A stretch of 64,000 bases of DNA from Streptococcus gallolyticus subsp. gallolyticus DSM 16831 (GTDB taxonomy: Bacteria; Bacillota; Bacilli; Lactobacillales; Streptococcaceae). Below, piece after piece: positions 44,952 to 53,156 of the stretch; position 1 is the stretch's first letter; each line of letters opens with the position of its first letter. Location: assembly GCF_002000985.1 (NCBI RefSeq), contig NZ_CP018822.1, positions 266,001-330,000 on the forward strand, given 5' to 3'. Below the pieces are notes generated by a model. It made no database searches, was not told where the DNA came from, and was given only the letters and a program-made list of their open reading frames with translations. Position numbers and translations under genes: made by a program.

Positions 44952-44980
44952 TTTTATATAATACAAAGTATTATATAAAA
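44952..44980. promoter_or_regulatory. Perfect 13-bp palindrome, operator candidate
   Basis: TTTTATATAATAC (44952-44964), three A, GTATTATATAAAA (44968-44980). Each arm contains a TATAAT-like -10 element in opposite directions, so the site lies on the divergent promoters of the glycine-zipper and XRE genes. Confidence 0.75.
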
Positions 44981-45017
44981 GGTTAAAACTTTGTTACAAA
45001 ACCTGTATCCTATAGTT

Positions 45018-45356
45018 ATGGTAAAAGATAATTATTTACAGCGATACATTGCTAAAAAAGTTAAGTGCTATAGAAAAAATAAGCAACTCAGTCAGGAAGA
45101 ATTGTCAGAAAAAGCTGGTTTAGGCTTAAAATACATTAATCAAATTGAAAATCAAAATATTAACATAAGTATTCAAACTCTTGAAAAAGTTATTACTGCT
45201 TTAGATTTAACGGTAGAGGAATTTTTTAATTTTAACTCTGAACCACTATCTGACCTTACTTTTAGACGATTTGAAATGAAAATAAAGCAACTTCCCAAAG
45301 AGAAACAAGCATCCCTCATTGAGATTTTTGAAAAAATACTTGATCAATTTGATTAA
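45018..45356 (+). CDS. XRE-family regulator
   Basis: A 112-aa regulator with a Cro/CI helix-turn-helix (LSQEELSEKAGLGLKYINQIE, residues ~24-44) and a short C-terminal helical part. I take the ATG at 45018 over the upstream TTG because the HTH then begins at the usual distance. It diverges from the glycine-zipper gene and precedes a LysR gene in the same direction. The palindrome at 44952-44980 is its likely operator. Confidence 0.82.
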   Translation: MVKDNYLQRYIAKKVKCYRKNKQLSQEELSEKAGLGLKYINQIENQNINISIQTLEKVITALDLTVEEFFNFNSEPLSDLTFRRFEMKIKQLPKEKQASLIEIFEKILDQFD

Positions 45357-45413
45357 ATCAAAATAGTGAACTACCACATTACATTATATTGATTTATAGA
45401 AGTTACTTTATGA

Positions 45414-45440
45414 TTGACATTATAGAAAAAAGAATATAAC
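45414..45440 (+). promoter_or_regulatory. Promoter of the LysR gene
   Basis: TTGACA at 45414-45419 with an AT-rich -10 region (TATAAC/TAACAT) 15-17 bases later, about 50 bases ahead of the start codon. Confidence 0.55.
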
Positions 45441-45490
45441 ATAGTCAAACAGAGCACTCCCTATAAAAATCTTCTATATGAGGTGATGAA

Positions 45491-46390
45491 ATGAAACTTC
45501 GTCAATTGGAATACTTTAATGCTTTATGTACTTTAAAAACGTACTCAAAAGTAGCAGATAAATTTAATGTTAGTCAACCAACTGTTAGTTATGCTATTAA
45601 ATCACTTGAAGAAAGTCTAAAGGCTTCACTTATTATTAGAGACCAATCACACTCAGAAATTTCTTTAACAAGAGAGGGAGAAATTTTTAGAAACTATTCA
45701 GAAAATGCAATACAACAATTAGATATGGGGAAAGCTGCTTTAAAATCTTTAAAGAGTAAGCGAATTAAATTTGGTATATCAGCAAACTTATCACGTTTCT
45801 ATGCTCTTACTGATCATCTTACAAATATTGAAAACATTCTTCAAAATGAGGTAAGTTTAATTGAGGATGGCTCAAAAGAGATAACGAGTAAAATAGCATC
45901 TAATGAATTGGATATTGCACTATTTGCGTCATGTAAAGAGCTTTATAGTGATCACCTTGATTTAATGAAACTAGCCTCTTTACCATTTAAACTAGCAGTA
46001 TCAAAAAAACATGAATTTTCTAATTCACATACAATTAGCCTGATAAACTGTAGTAACGAAGAGTTTGTTATATTTAATGAACATTTTGTACACAATGAAG
46101 TTTTCTGGAAATATGTTAATGATTCAAAGTTTATTCCAAATATTTTAGCAGAAGTTAGTGATGTAGGCAGCTTTAAAAACTTGATTGAAAGGAAAAACTC
46201 AATAGGACTATTGGTGGATTTAGGAAACTTTCAAGATATAAATTTAGTTGAACTAAATAATTCCTTTCAGTTAAATTTCAACCTTTACCTGGGTAAGCAA
46301 AAAGAATCGAAAATTAATAATACTTCTTTCAAAAAAATAGAGCGGTATCTCATTGAAGAGTTAAACAACATGTCAAAGTATGATAAATAA
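45491..46390 (+). CDS. LysR-family transcriptional regulator
   Basis: A 299-aa LysR-type regulator. The N-terminal winged helix is typical: MKLRQLEYFNALCTLKTYSK then FNVSQPTVSYAIKSLEESLK. The effector domain (~90-299) has the periplasmic-binding-like pattern. GAGGTG precedes the ATG. Possible targets are the oxdC operon or the adjacent genes; LysR proteins are often induced by a pathway substrate such as a small carboxylate, but nothing here proves it. Confidence 0.87.
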   Translation: MKLRQLEYFNALCTLKTYSKVADKFNVSQPTVSYAIKSLEESLKASLIIRDQSHSEISLTREGEIFRNYSENAIQQLDMGKAALKSLKSKRIKFGISANLSRFYALTDHLTNIENILQNEVSLIEDGSKEITSKIASNELDIALFASCKELYSDHLDLMKLASLPFKLAVSKKHEFSNSHTISLINCSNEEFVIFNEHFVHNEVFWKYVNDSKFIPNILAEVSDVGSFKNLIERKNSIGLLVDLGNFQDINLVELNNSFQLNFNLYLGKQKESKINNTSFKKIERYLIEELNNMSKYDK

Positions 46391-46392
46391 GC

Positions 46393-46441
46393 TGAACTAT
46401 CTAGAAAGTAACTTTGATTACTTTCTAGATAGTTCAATTTT
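46393..46441 (+). terminator. Strong terminator after the LysR gene
   Basis: Perfect 19-bp arms (46393-46411 and 46418-46436) with a six-base loop, followed by a T-rich tail. Confidence 0.88.
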
Positions 46442-46504
46442 CTTTGCTTGGATGTAAAGTAGAAAGCGACTGAAAAGTTTTCGGCTAACCTGCAAAAACA
46501 TTGC

Positions 46505-46662
46505 GTGAGTATTTTCAAGAAGAACTCCCTCTAGTTCATCAAGCTATTGATCAAGCTTAGCTTGAAATTTTCAAATATATTGAAACCTATTATAATCCTA
46601 AACGTCTCCATCCTACTTTAGGATATCAATTACCTATGAAATTTGAAGAAAATAGTTTCTAA
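46505..46662 (+). pseudogene. IS3-family OrfB C-terminal fragment
   Basis: The plus strand encodes EELPLVHQAIDQA, a TAG, then LEIFKYIETYYNPKRLHPTL and GYQLPMKFEENSF, the usual C-terminal end of IS3-type OrfB proteins. Only ~50 codons remain. Confidence 0.65.
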
Positions 46663-46771
46663 TTACCTTAACTTTGTGTACACTTTTTCTTGACTTGTCC
46701 AAACCCCTTAACTAAATTAATTGTTCAACTTTTTTGATGTTTTTCATCTCAAATCCAATCAAGGCTACACG

Positions 46772-47344
46772 TCACCTTCTGTCCCACATACCTGATATCC
46801 CATTTTCCATTAATTTGAACATCAATGTCACGACTTCAAAAATATCTTTATCTGAATCATTTTGATACCAGTAGCTTAAGGTTTGCAGAATAGCCGATAT
46901 GTAGAATTCGAAAATATATATTACTTCTTGATTTTCTTCTACATCATAAAGTTCTTTTAGCCGTTCTTTAATTAGATTTTTCATCTTGATTTCGTACATG
47001 CTAGACCGTTTCTCCCTTATAAGCAAAAAAACTTGTAAGGCATTTTCTTCATAAAATTTTGCGATAGCTATTAAAAGATCAAGTGAATCAATAGTTTTTT
47101 CCATTTCTTCGGAAACCTTTTGCCATTTAGCTACCAGTCTATTTTCTTCTTGTTCTAAAAGATCATACAAATCTAAAAAATGTAGGTAAAAGGTTGAGCG
47201 GTAGACGCCGGCCTTGTCTGTTATTTGCTTAATACGGATTTTATCAAAATCCCTTTCTATCATTAAATCCCAAAAAGCATCAATTAAGTCTTTTTTGGTC
47301 TGCTGTGATTTAATTTCAAATTTATTCATTTTCGGATTAGCCAT
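46772..47344 (-). CDS. TetR-family regulator, divergent from the SCP2 gene
   Basis: A 190-aa TetR regulator: DFDKIRIKQITDKAGVYRSTFYLHFLDLYDLL (residues ~31-63) is the helix-turn-helix, and the C-terminal part is helical with IYIFEFYISAILQTLSYWYQ. It diverges from the SCP2-like gene with an ACGAC-n5-GTCGT palindrome between them. It resembles the broken TetR at 28943 in sequence style (FYxHYxDIHDLLEQEEN against FYLHFLDLYDLLEQEEN), suggesting paralogy within this accessory region. Confidence 0.85.
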   Translation of the reverse strand: MANPKMNKFEIKSQQTKKDLIDAFWDLMIERDFDKIRIKQITDKAGVYRSTFYLHFLDLYDLLEQEENRLVAKWQKVSEEMEKTIDSLDLLIAIAKFYEENALQVFLLIREKRSSMYEIKMKNLIKERLKELYDVEENQEVIYIFEFYISAILQTLSYWYQNDSDKDIFEVVTLMFKLMENGISGMWDRR

Positions 47345-47423
47345 TCTGAGTTGTCTCCCTAGTTCGATTGTGTTTCGTGTTGGATTTTAGGTAAAAGGCA
47401 CAACATTTTCAGAAAATTGTCCA

Positions 47424-47474
47424 TTGATTTTCCAAAAAATCCTTATATAATATAATCTTACGACAGCTAGTCGT
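47424..47474 (+). promoter_or_regulatory. SCP2-gene promoter and TetR operator
   Basis: TTGATT (47424-47429), 16 bases, TATAAT (47446-47451), then the palindrome ACGAC-agcta-GTCGT (47460-47474) just downstream where a bound repressor would block transcription. Confidence 0.75.
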
Positions 47475-47504
47475 GTCATTAAATTTTATCATAAGGAGGT
47501 TATT

Positions 47505-47852
47505 ATGACAAAAGAATCTATTCCTAGCGCTGAAAATTTCTTTCAGGAGTACTGGAAGGATGCTAAAACCAAAGAAGATGGACTAGCAGAAGAGCTTTGT
47601 GGAACATTGCAATTTGATTTTCGACCAAGTGAGGATGGGGTTTTCGTTATTCGTGTGGAAAATGGAAAGCTCTTACCTTTAGAACGGACAGCAGTTCCAA
47701 ATCCTACCATGTCTATTCGTGTAGGATTCCCTGATTTTTATAAGGTAAAAATTGGCGAAGAAAAATTTTGGAAGTTATTACTTTTCCGTAAAGTCAAGAT
47801 TTCAGGCGACAAATCTTTTACGAAAAATTTTGCTGCTGCTGGTATTAACTAG
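47505..47852 (+). CDS. SCP2-like lipid-binding protein
   Basis: A 115-aa single-domain protein of the SCP2 sterol-carrier fold. The pattern LCGTLQFDFRP, VFVIRVENGKLLPL, PNPTMSIRVGFPDFYKVKIG and VKISGDKSF follows the family's strand-and-pocket layout (the DxVxxxxxGD motif is seen as KVKISGD). Such proteins bind hydrophobic ligands, including fatty acyl chains. GGAGG lies six bases before the ATG. It is TetR-controlled and was probably in one unit with HXXEE gene 3 before the IS110 insertion. Confidence 0.8.
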   Translation: MTKESIPSAENFFQEYWKDAKTKEDGLAEELCGTLQFDFRPSEDGVFVIRVENGKLLPLERTAVPNPTMSIRVGFPDFYKVKIGEEKFWKLLLFRKVKISGDKSFTKNFAAAGIN

Positions 47853-48030
47853 TTTTCATATCGAGAAACTCGACTCACACAAAAAAATCACAATAATTTA
47901 AAGTCTAGTGGTAAAAAGTCAATAGAAAGTTGATTAATTTTTAGTTGATTTTCTAGAAAAAAGGGTGCACTAAAAATACCTAGCAAAAAACGCTTTTTTC
48001 ACTAGCTTAACCAAGGACTTGTGCCGATAA

Positions 48031-49284
48031 TCACTTATCTTCCATAGGCCTCCTTGGTGGCGTATAGAGTTGGCGGTTACGTAGTAGCGCATCCACCAGA
48101 CGCACAAATTTTCTAGCGGTTAAGACGATGGCTCGTTTGTGTTGATGTTTAGGAACTTCTTGATACTTCTTCTTGTAAAAGGCTTGATACTCGCTATCAT
48201 GTCGTCTGACAGAGTTGGCGGCTTCAACTAAGTAATAACGGAGATAGCGATTGCCACGTTTGACAAGGTCAGTATTTTGAGAATTAGCGTTCCCAGATTG
48301 ATTCTGTTTCCAATTCAATCCCGCATATTTAGCGACTTGAGGATGGTCTTTAAAGCGTTCAATCTGCCCAATCTCAGCGATAATCCCTGCAGCGTAAACT
48401 TTACCAACACCAGGAACAGAAGTTAAGCACTGGTATTCAGGGATGACTTCTACCATGTCTTCAATAGCTTTATCAATATCTTTAATCATTTGTTCCAGAT
48501 TTCTGATTTCTCGAGCTAATAGCCCGAGAACAACATTGACGGAATCTTGTTGGAGTTTAGAGAGACGATAAGAGCCATTGATAGCTGCTTGAATAGCTTT
48601 AGCTAGCTTTTCAGGAGCTTTGAATCGTCCTCTCCCTAATTTTTGGATAAAGTCCGCTAGGTCTTTGAGAGGAACAGTCGCTAATTCGTCTAGAGTATAG
48701 TCTTCGGTCATTAGGGAAATGATAGCGCTAGACCAAAGAGAGGTCGTTAGATTCTCATTCTTGATTTCAGTTGATAAGGTATTGCACTTATAATAAATAT
48801 TTTCGATAAAGTGTTGTTTTGTTCTTGTCAACTGTTCAATGAGTTGAAGCCTTGTTCTCGTTAGGTGTTGGAGAGCCATATACTTTTCTTCTTTGAGAAA
48901 AGCAGGTGAAAATCGCTCAATACGGAAATAATCGGCTATGTAGAAGGCATCAATGGTATCATTTTTACTTTCTTCAAAGGCATCTCGATATTTCTTAATC
49001 TTATTGGGTTGTTCCACCATGACTTCAACGTTTAAAGCTTTTAAGTTACTATCTTCATGAAAGAACATAGCAGGATGAAAACTATAGAGGCTAGTGGCTT
49101 CCATGCCAATGACGATACGTTCAAATGAATAGGTGTCATTGAGTTCAAGAATTTGGTTCTTGATTGCTTGAGCACCGATTAAGTTATTAGGAAGAGAAGA
49201 TACAAAGGGAGTTGTTGTATCACTAAGCATGATACAGACATCTAATTTGGTAGAGCTAACGTCTAAACCGACAAAACATTTCAT
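48031..49284 (-). CDS. IS110-family transposase, intact
   Basis: A 417-aa DEDD recombinase of the IS110 family, apparently full length. The RuvC-like part opens with CFVGLDVSSTKLDVCIM (Asp7), has IGMEATSLYS with the conserved Glu near 60, and KNDTIDAFYIADY with two Asp near 108-117. The C-terminal Transposase_20 domain has LTSVPGVGKVYAAGIIAEIG and the NQSGNAN segment holding the catalytic Ser. AAAGGAG precedes the ATG. It has inserted between the SCP2 and HXXEE genes. The non-coding stretch upstream of it likely encodes a bridge RNA. Confidence 0.9.
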   Translation of the reverse strand: MKCFVGLDVSSTKLDVCIMLSDTTTPFVSSLPNNLIGAQAIKNQILELNDTYSFERIVIGMEATSLYSFHPAMFFHEDSNLKALNVEVMVEQPNKIKKYRDAFEESKNDTIDAFYIADYFRIERFSPAFLKEEKYMALQHLTRTRLQLIEQLTRTKQHFIENIYYKCNTLSTEIKNENLTTSLWSSAIISLMTEDYTLDELATVPLKDLADFIQKLGRGRFKAPEKLAKAIQAAINGSYRLSKLQQDSVNVVLGLLAREIRNLEQMIKDIDKAIEDMVEVIPEYQCLTSVPGVGKVYAAGIIAEIGQIERFKDHPQVAKYAGLNWKQNQSGNANSQNTDLVKRGNRYLRYYLVEAANSVRRHDSEYQAFYKKKYQEVPKHQHKRAIVLTARKFVRLVDALLRNRQLYTPPRRPMEDK

Positions 49285-49480
49285 TTGGAAGGTCTCCTTT
49301 CATTTGTATTTGGAAAGTTTCTTGACTACTGTAAGGTTCCCCAGAAACACGTTGAACCAACAGCCTCGCCTAAGAGAATTCTAATCACTAGCTCACCTGC
49401 CGCCTGTACGCTACTACGCACAGAAGTGAGCGTAGTGGAAACAGCTAGTGTGTTGGAAGTAGGAACAACGCTTGGGTAAC
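49285..49480 (-). ncRNA. Candidate bridge RNA of the IS110 element
   Basis: The ~195 bases before the transposase start have no gene but are structured, for example TACGC (49407-area) pairing with GCGTA some 20 bases on, in TACGCTACTACGCAC...GAGCGTAG. In IS110-group elements (IS621 is the characterised case) this upstream position encodes a bridge RNA with target- and donor-binding loops. The loop assignments here cannot be made by eye. Confidence 0.5.
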
Positions 49481-49635
49481 AGACTTAAAAATGAAGTCTA
49501 AGCAACAAGGAGAAAAAGAAACAACCATGAGTCCATTCCATGACTCTATTGTTCTGGAAAACCTTGCAATAGTCAAGTTATAAAAAATTGTTAACACTTG
49601 GGATTGAAAAATCCCCATAAACTTATTTTACGAGG
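49478..49635 (+). repeat. ~150-bp repeat, copy 2 (leader of HXXEE gene 3)
   Basis: The full-length partner of 40606-40762. It contains a possible hairpin AGACTT-n7-AAGTCT near 49481-49500, an 18-codon frame starting ATGAGTCCATTC, and the GAGGAG used by the HXXEE gene. Similarity starts at about 49478, which bounds the IS110 element on this side. Confidence 0.8.
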
Positions 49636-49644
49636 AGAAAATTT

Positions 49645-50352
49645 ATGTCATCAACTAATTGGATTTATCAAGTATGGCCTTGGACAGGGCTTGGCTTTGC
49701 ACTTTCTATTTTGATTTTACTTCTGTGCACTGATTTCTTCCGCCAAGATTTTTCAAAATCACGTTGGCGTGACACAGCTTGGCTGGCCTGGTTAGGTACT
49801 TTCTGCTATCTTTTCCACAATGTAGAAGAATATGGGGTGGATATGTTTGGTAACTTCTTTCCCTTCCCAGATACGATGGAAGCGATGGTTGGATTTGCCC
49901 CACCACTTATTTTTTATATGGCAGTTAACATTTCTATGTTTTGGTTTGCTTCGCCCATTGCTGCAAAAATGGCACGCAAGTATCCTCTGATGGGGATGGG
50001 AATGTTCGGAGAACTATTTATTAATGCCATATCTCACCTTATTCCAATTGTAACAGGGACAGGGTACACGGCAGGAACACTTACAGCTGTTGTCATCTTC
50101 TTGCCAGCATCATTTTGGGCTTTCTATGTTGGATTTGGCAAAGGAGAAGGTAAATTTACGTGGAAAGCTTTTGCAACGATTATCCTTATTGCAATTGTCA
50201 ATCATTTGGTCATGTTTGTGGGTCTCACCCTCTTCCAAAATGGACTATATGGTACAACAGGGCTTGTTATCTTCGAAATCTTGAATGCGACGTCTGCCCT
50301 TGCCATGTGGTACGCAGCTGACCATTTCTTAGGAAGGAGAAGAGGAGTCTAA
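49645..50352 (+). CDS. HXXEE-domain membrane protein 3
   Basis: A 235-aa polytopic membrane protein. The motif HNVEE is at residues ~58-62 (CYLFHNVEEYGVDMFG); a second His-rich part is FINAISHLIPIV near 130 and VNHLVMF near 190. About seven helices. It starts with a GAGGAG six bases upstream. It is the largest of three HXXEE proteins in the window and lies with TetR, oleate hydratase and SCP2 genes, the strongest sign that this family acts on fatty acids or related lipids here. Confidence 0.8.
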   Translation: MSSTNWIYQVWPWTGLGFALSILILLLCTDFFRQDFSKSRWRDTAWLAWLGTFCYLFHNVEEYGVDMFGNFFPFPDTMEAMVGFAPPLIFYMAVNISMFWFASPIAAKMARKYPLMGMGMFGELFINAISHLIPIVTGTGYTAGTLTAVVIFLPASFWAFYVGFGKGEGKFTWKAFATIILIAIVNHLVMFVGLTLFQNGLYGTTGLVIFEILNATSALAMWYAADHFLGRRRGV

Positions 50353-50521
50353 ATTTTGAGTTACAAACTCTTTCTTAAACTATTTAAAAGCAGTTAGATT
50401 TTCCAATAAGTTTACGTAGAGATAGATCAACTTTGGCATACAAGTAATGAAAAAATGGTTTGAATATGTTAAGATGAGGATGAGCTTTCATCAAATATTG
50501 TACAGGATGGGAATTCTAAAC

Positions 50522-51100
50522 ATGAAAAATGAACAAATTTCTTTAAATACCAAACGGAGACTTGCTCAAGGGCTCAAACATTTCTTGGATAGTAAGCAGT
50601 TTGATAATATAACAGTCAAGGAAATTATTGACTATGCAGAAGTCGCTAGACCAACTTTCTATTACCACTTTGAAGATATCTATAGTCTCATGGTCTGGAT
50701 GTTTGAAGATGAATTGGTTGAACTTCTCAAAAAAAGTAAGGATTTATTTACTTGGGATGAGGGAATTTTACTAGTTTTAAACTATCTGGATGATCATCGA
50801 CAAATGTGTTTGTCTGTCTATCAGACGATTGGACGAGATGAATTATATAGACTTTTTCATTCAAGTATTAGTCAAATTATGCAGGCATTTATTGATTATT
50901 TGCGGCTAGATATCCCAGATATTAAGGAAGAGTATGTTGATTTTATTAGAGATTTTTATACCATCGCTTTTGCTGGTACCTTGATTGAATGGCTGAAAAA
51001 AACTGATAGAAAAAGTCCTGAAGAGATGATTAACTTATTAGAAGTAACTATCCAAGGCAGTATCAAAAATGCCCTTGAATCAAGTGCCAATCAATTTTAA
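50522..51100 (+). CDS. TetR-family regulator upstream of the oleate hydratase genes
   Basis: A 192-aa regulator from the ATG at 50522 (the open frame starts at 50447 but adds non-conserved residues). The helix-turn-helix is FDNITVKEIIDYAEVARPTFYYHFEDIYSL (residues ~25-54). The C-terminal domain includes a TetR_C-type DFIRDFYTIAFAGTLIEWLKK. It is collinear with HXXEE gene 3 and followed by a large hairpin, then the oleate hydratase pair. It likely controls one or both units. Confidence 0.84.
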   Translation: MKNEQISLNTKRRLAQGLKHFLDSKQFDNITVKEIIDYAEVARPTFYYHFEDIYSLMVWMFEDELVELLKKSKDLFTWDEGILLVLNYLDDHRQMCLSVYQTIGRDELYRLFHSSISQIMQAFIDYLRLDIPDIKEEYVDFIRDFYTIAFAGTLIEWLKKTDRKSPEEMINLLEVTIQGSIKNALESSANQF

Positions 51101-51133
51101 TAAAAAAATTTTTCTAAAAAAGAATAAAATACT

Positions 51134-51195
51134 ATACAAAGTAGCTACCTATGTAAGACATCTTACACAAGCAGCTACTTTGTATCTTTTTTTTT
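51134..51195 (+). terminator. Nested hairpin before the oleate hydratase operon
   Basis: Outer arms ATACAAAGTAGCT (51134-51146) and AGCTACTTTGTAT (51173-51185), inner palindrome TGTAAGA-ca-TCTTACA (51152-51167), then a long T-run. It should terminate the tetR transcript; the inner palindrome may also be a TetR operator for the next promoter. Confidence 0.8.
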
Positions 51196-51246
51196 GCCAT
51201 CAAGTAGGGGTATACTAAAACCATCAAAAGAAAGGAGCCAGACAAA

Positions 51247-51540
51247 ATGATTGATGGCAACTATAATGTAATATTGAAAACTCCTATGGGAGCCAAGAAG
51301 GGTGAGCTTCACTTGGAAGCCACTAATGATGTTTTGACAGGGAATATCACAGTTGGTGGCAAGGGGACAGCACTTGAAAATGGAACAGTTTCGGGTGACA
51401 ACTTCTCCTTCTCGGGTTCTTTGAAATCAGCTCTAGGGAACATCACCTATGATTGCTCAGGAACAGTCGAAGAGAATGCGCTTGTAGCAACCGTAAAAAC
51501 GAAAAAAGGCAATTTCCAATTAAAAGGAAACCGGAAATAA
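51247..51540 (+). CDS. Small beta-rich protein paired with oleate hydratase
   Basis: A 97-aa protein made of repeating short beta-strand and Gly-turn units (KTPMGAKKGELHLEATNDVLTG, NFSFSGSLKSALGNITYDCS, VATVKTKKGNFQLKGNR). Proteins of this type occur next to flavin-dependent oxidoreductases in Firmicutes; the function is unknown, but the fold resembles a small ligand-binding barrel. It is 17 bases upstream of the oleate hydratase start with AAAGGAG before its own ATG. A role in binding the lipid substrate is a guess from context. Confidence 0.65.
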   Translation: MIDGNYNVILKTPMGAKKGELHLEATNDVLTGNITVGGKGTALENGTVSGDNFSFSGSLKSALGNITYDCSGTVEENALVATVKTKKGNFQLKGNRK

Positions 51541-51557
51541 GAAAGGATGTAAACATT

Positions 51558-53156
51558 ATGCTAGGAAATTATAAGAGAACAGATGATGGACAATTTTACT
51601 TTATCGGTGGTGGTATAGGTAGTTTAACTGGTGCAGCTTATCTCCTTCGTGACTGTGGTTTTGATGGAAAAAATATTCATATCATTGAAACATTGCCAAT
51701 TATGGGTGGTTCCAATGATGCGAAAGGAAATCCTGAGGATGGATGGATTATGCGTGGTGAACGGATGCTCAACCGCCAAACCTATGAGAATTTTTGGGAT
51801 ATTTATAGTAGCATTCCCTCTCTTGTTAAGGAGGGGATGTCTGTAACCGACGAAATTTTCGAACATTCAGAAATTCATAAAAGCATTGCAAAGGCTCGTT
51901 TCTTTGATGAAAATGGTGAAATTATGGATACATCAAGCTATGGTTTGAATAAGGCGCACCTAATGCAACTGATTAACCTATGGAAATCTACAGAAGTTGA
52001 TTTAGACGATATCACCATTGAAGACTGGTTTGATGAAGCTTTCTTTGACACCATCTTCTGGTATGCCTATGAGGCAACTTTTGCCTTCCAACCTTGGTCT
52101 TCTGTTATGGAGTTCCGCCGTTATACCCTGCGTTTCTGGCATTTGATCCTCAAACTCATTACTTGTGAAGGAGTATCCTTGACACCTAACAGCCAATACG
52201 AGACTCTGATTGAACCTGTTATGGCAGTCCTTGAGGAAGCTGGTGTTGACTTCATCTACAACACTTCTGTTATTGATATGGATTTTGCTGAGGGGGATGG
52301 TATCACTGTTACTGGTTTGAAAACTGTATCAGATGGTCAAGAAGGCTATATTCCTATTCGAGAAAACGATAACGTGATCACAACTCTTGGCTGTATGACT
52401 GACAATGCTACATTTGGTAGTAAAGATACTCCTGCTACTCTTGATACTTCCTACCCGGTCAGTGCAACCCTTTGGAAAAATATTTCTAAGAAAAAAGCGG
52501 GACTTGGTAATCCAGATAAATTCTTCTCGCACCCAGATAAGTCAGCTTGGATGAGTTTTAACTGTACCTTTAAAGGACATACCTTTACAGAGTGGCTAGA
52601 GAAATATACTCATAATAAGACAGGAGAAGGGCTTACTAGTACCTTTGTTAAATCGCCTTGGGTAATGGAGTTACGACTTCAGGTTCCTGGATTCTTTAAA
52701 AACCAACCCGAAGACTATGATTTTGTTTGGATGTGTGCCTTTAATTCTTATGCCAAAGGGGAACATTATGGCAAGTCTGAATTCGACTGTACTGGTATGG
52801 AAATTTTGGATGAAATTCTTTTAAGCCTACCTATGGATGAAGAAACACGTCAAAAATGTCGTGATGAAGTTGTTGCAGCTATCCCAGTAGCCATGCCTTA
52901 CATTGATGCTCAATTTCTACCGCGTTCTTTAGGGGATCGTCCTGATGTCGTTCCTGCTGGTTCAACTAACCTTGGCTTTACAGGACAATTCTGTGAAGTG
53001 CCTGAAGATGTGGTCTTTACAGAAGAATACTCAGTCCGTGCCAGTCGTATGGCAGTCTACCAGTTAACAGGAAGCAGACGTGAAGTGGCTCCAGTCAAAC
53101 CAATCCGTTATGATGCTCGCATGATATTGGGTGCTGCTGTTCAATTTTTAAAATGA
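51558..53156 (+). CDS. ohyA: Oleate hydratase (short form)
   Basis: FAD-containing hydratase (formerly 67-kDa myosin-cross-reactive antigen) that adds water to the cis-9 bond of oleic and similar host fatty acids, giving 10-hydroxy acids. The FAD motif FYFIGGGIGSLTGAAYLLRD is at residues ~13-32, followed by IIETLPIMGGSNDAKG, the MRGERMLNR segment, FAFQPWSSVMEFRRY, and a C-terminal STNLGFTGQFCEVPEDVVFT. The ATG at 51558 gives 532 aa, shorter by ~55 at the N-terminus than the common 590-aa enzyme; the upstream open frame is the shadow of the previous gene. It detoxifies antimicrobial unsaturated fatty acids in known relatives. Confidence 0.9.
   Translation: MLGNYKRTDDGQFYFIGGGIGSLTGAAYLLRDCGFDGKNIHIIETLPIMGGSNDAKGNPEDGWIMRGERMLNRQTYENFWDIYSSIPSLVKEGMSVTDEIFEHSEIHKSIAKARFFDENGEIMDTSSYGLNKAHLMQLINLWKSTEVDLDDITIEDWFDEAFFDTIFWYAYEATFAFQPWSSVMEFRRYTLRFWHLILKLITCEGVSLTPNSQYETLIEPVMAVLEEAGVDFIYNTSVIDMDFAEGDGITVTGLKTVSDGQEGYIPIRENDNVITTLGCMTDNATFGSKDTPATLDTSYPVSATLWKNISKKKAGLGNPDKFFSHPDKSAWMSFNCTFKGHTFTEWLEKYTHNKTGEGLTSTFVKSPWVMELRLQVPGFFKNQPEDYDFVWMCAFNSYAKGEHYGKSEFDCTGMEILDEILLSLPMDEETRQKCRDEVVAAIPVAMPYIDAQFLPRSLGDRPDVVPAGSTNLGFTGQFCEVPEDVVFTEEYSVRASRMAVYQLTGSRREVAPVKPIRYDARMILGAAVQFLK

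Noticed and set aside
16148..47921. Shared 24-base sequence (TAAAG-n-CTAGTGGTAAAAAGTCAA) at 16148-16171 and 47898-47921
   Set aside because: The similarity is short and ends abruptly; it may be an IS-end scar, but no element can be defined.
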